A DNA stretch of 64,000 bases. Origin: Bacillus fonticola (lineage in GTDB: Bacteria; Bacillota; Bacilli; Bacillales; JC228). Positions 63,879 through 64,000 of this stretch are shown here, one piece after another. The translations under genes and the position numbers were made by a program. The stretch is from positions 961,501 through 1,025,500 of the forward strand of contig NZ_CP052135.1 in the NCBI RefSeq assembly GCF_012955605.1, read 5' to 3'. A model generated the notes under the pieces. That model was given only the letters and a program-made list of their open reading frames with translations. It was not told the origin of the DNA and made no database searches. How positions within the stretch are numbered: the first letter of the stretch is position 1; each line of letters starts with the position of its first letter.

Positions 63879-64000
63879 ACTAGGAAGGCACCTCCTAGTG
63901 GGTAGCGTACCTCAAAATGAGAGGGTTATACTTTTCACGGCAACGAATCGCAACGAATCGTCCAACCAGTTCGCAGCTTTCTCCATTTAAACCATACTTT

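Overview
The window is chromosomal DNA of an endospore-forming member of the Bacillaceae (Bacillota). Evidence: strong AGGAGG-type ribosome sites, frequent GTG/TTG starts, a complete gerPABCDEF spore-coat operon behind a sigma-K-type promoter, comK, SinR/SinI-type regulators, addBA, and gene order that broadly follows the hit-ecs-hem-lplJ-comK-addBA-gerP-yisL-asnO segment of Bacillus subtilis as I remember it. Acidic linkers on exported proteins would fit an alkali- or salt-tolerant species, but no species can be named from this sequence.

Layout. 1-2.5 kb: the HIT gene (partial), then an inserted regulatory island with a SinR-like repressor, a convergent 50-residue SinI-like antirepressor preceded by a cyclic-di-GMP-I (GEMM-I) riboswitch, a second SinR-like repressor behind a palindromic operator/promoter, and a class D sortase. 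3-8 kb: ecsABC, an M20 amidohydrolase, a PAP2 phosphatase. 8.3-14.9 kb: a galactitol-type PTS operon (PRD/EII activator, EIIA, EIIB, EIIC, two zinc dehydrogenases, one unannotated 50-aa membrane protein). 15-19 kb: a permease and liaFSR. 19.4-26.3 kb: hemE-hemH-hemY, yhfH, lplJ, and an acyl-CoA synthetase with a FadR-type operator. 26.4-36 kb: XRE-cupin regulator, a complete MITE with 8-bp target duplication, azlCD, M48 protease, IDEAL protein, comK, S9 peptidase, TVP38 protein, signal peptidase I, MFS transporter. 36-43.5 kb: addB-addA. 43.8-46 kb: gerP. 46-54 kb: DUF418 protein, yisL, a FIST-PAS-GGDEF-EAL protein, a DUF2777 protein, asnO. 54-64 kb: MATE exporter, neopullulanase, a maltodextrin ABC importer with a membrane-anchored alpha-amylase and a LacI-type regulator.

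The most notable item is the sin island. The sinI-like gene is too short for ordinary ORF calling. Its leader carries a recognisable c-di-GMP-I aptamer, and part of that aptamer is complementary over 13 of 14 positions to the sinI Shine-Dalgarno region. This predicts a translational ON switch: c-di-GMP would raise SinI, which would titrate SinR-type repressors and derepress their targets. Candidate SinR boxes lie over the promoter of the second sinR-like/sortase operon. A perfect Spo0A box lies upstream of sinI. A c-di-GMP enzyme with an intact EAL domain and altered GGDEF motif is encoded elsewhere in the window.

A second theme is intergenic repeats: five separate arrays with unrelated sequences but a common 20- or 21-bp period, one of which supplies the last codons of a gene, plus an ISL3-like MITE (one intact, one truncated copy). 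All functional statements are inferred from reading the sequence; no database search was possible.
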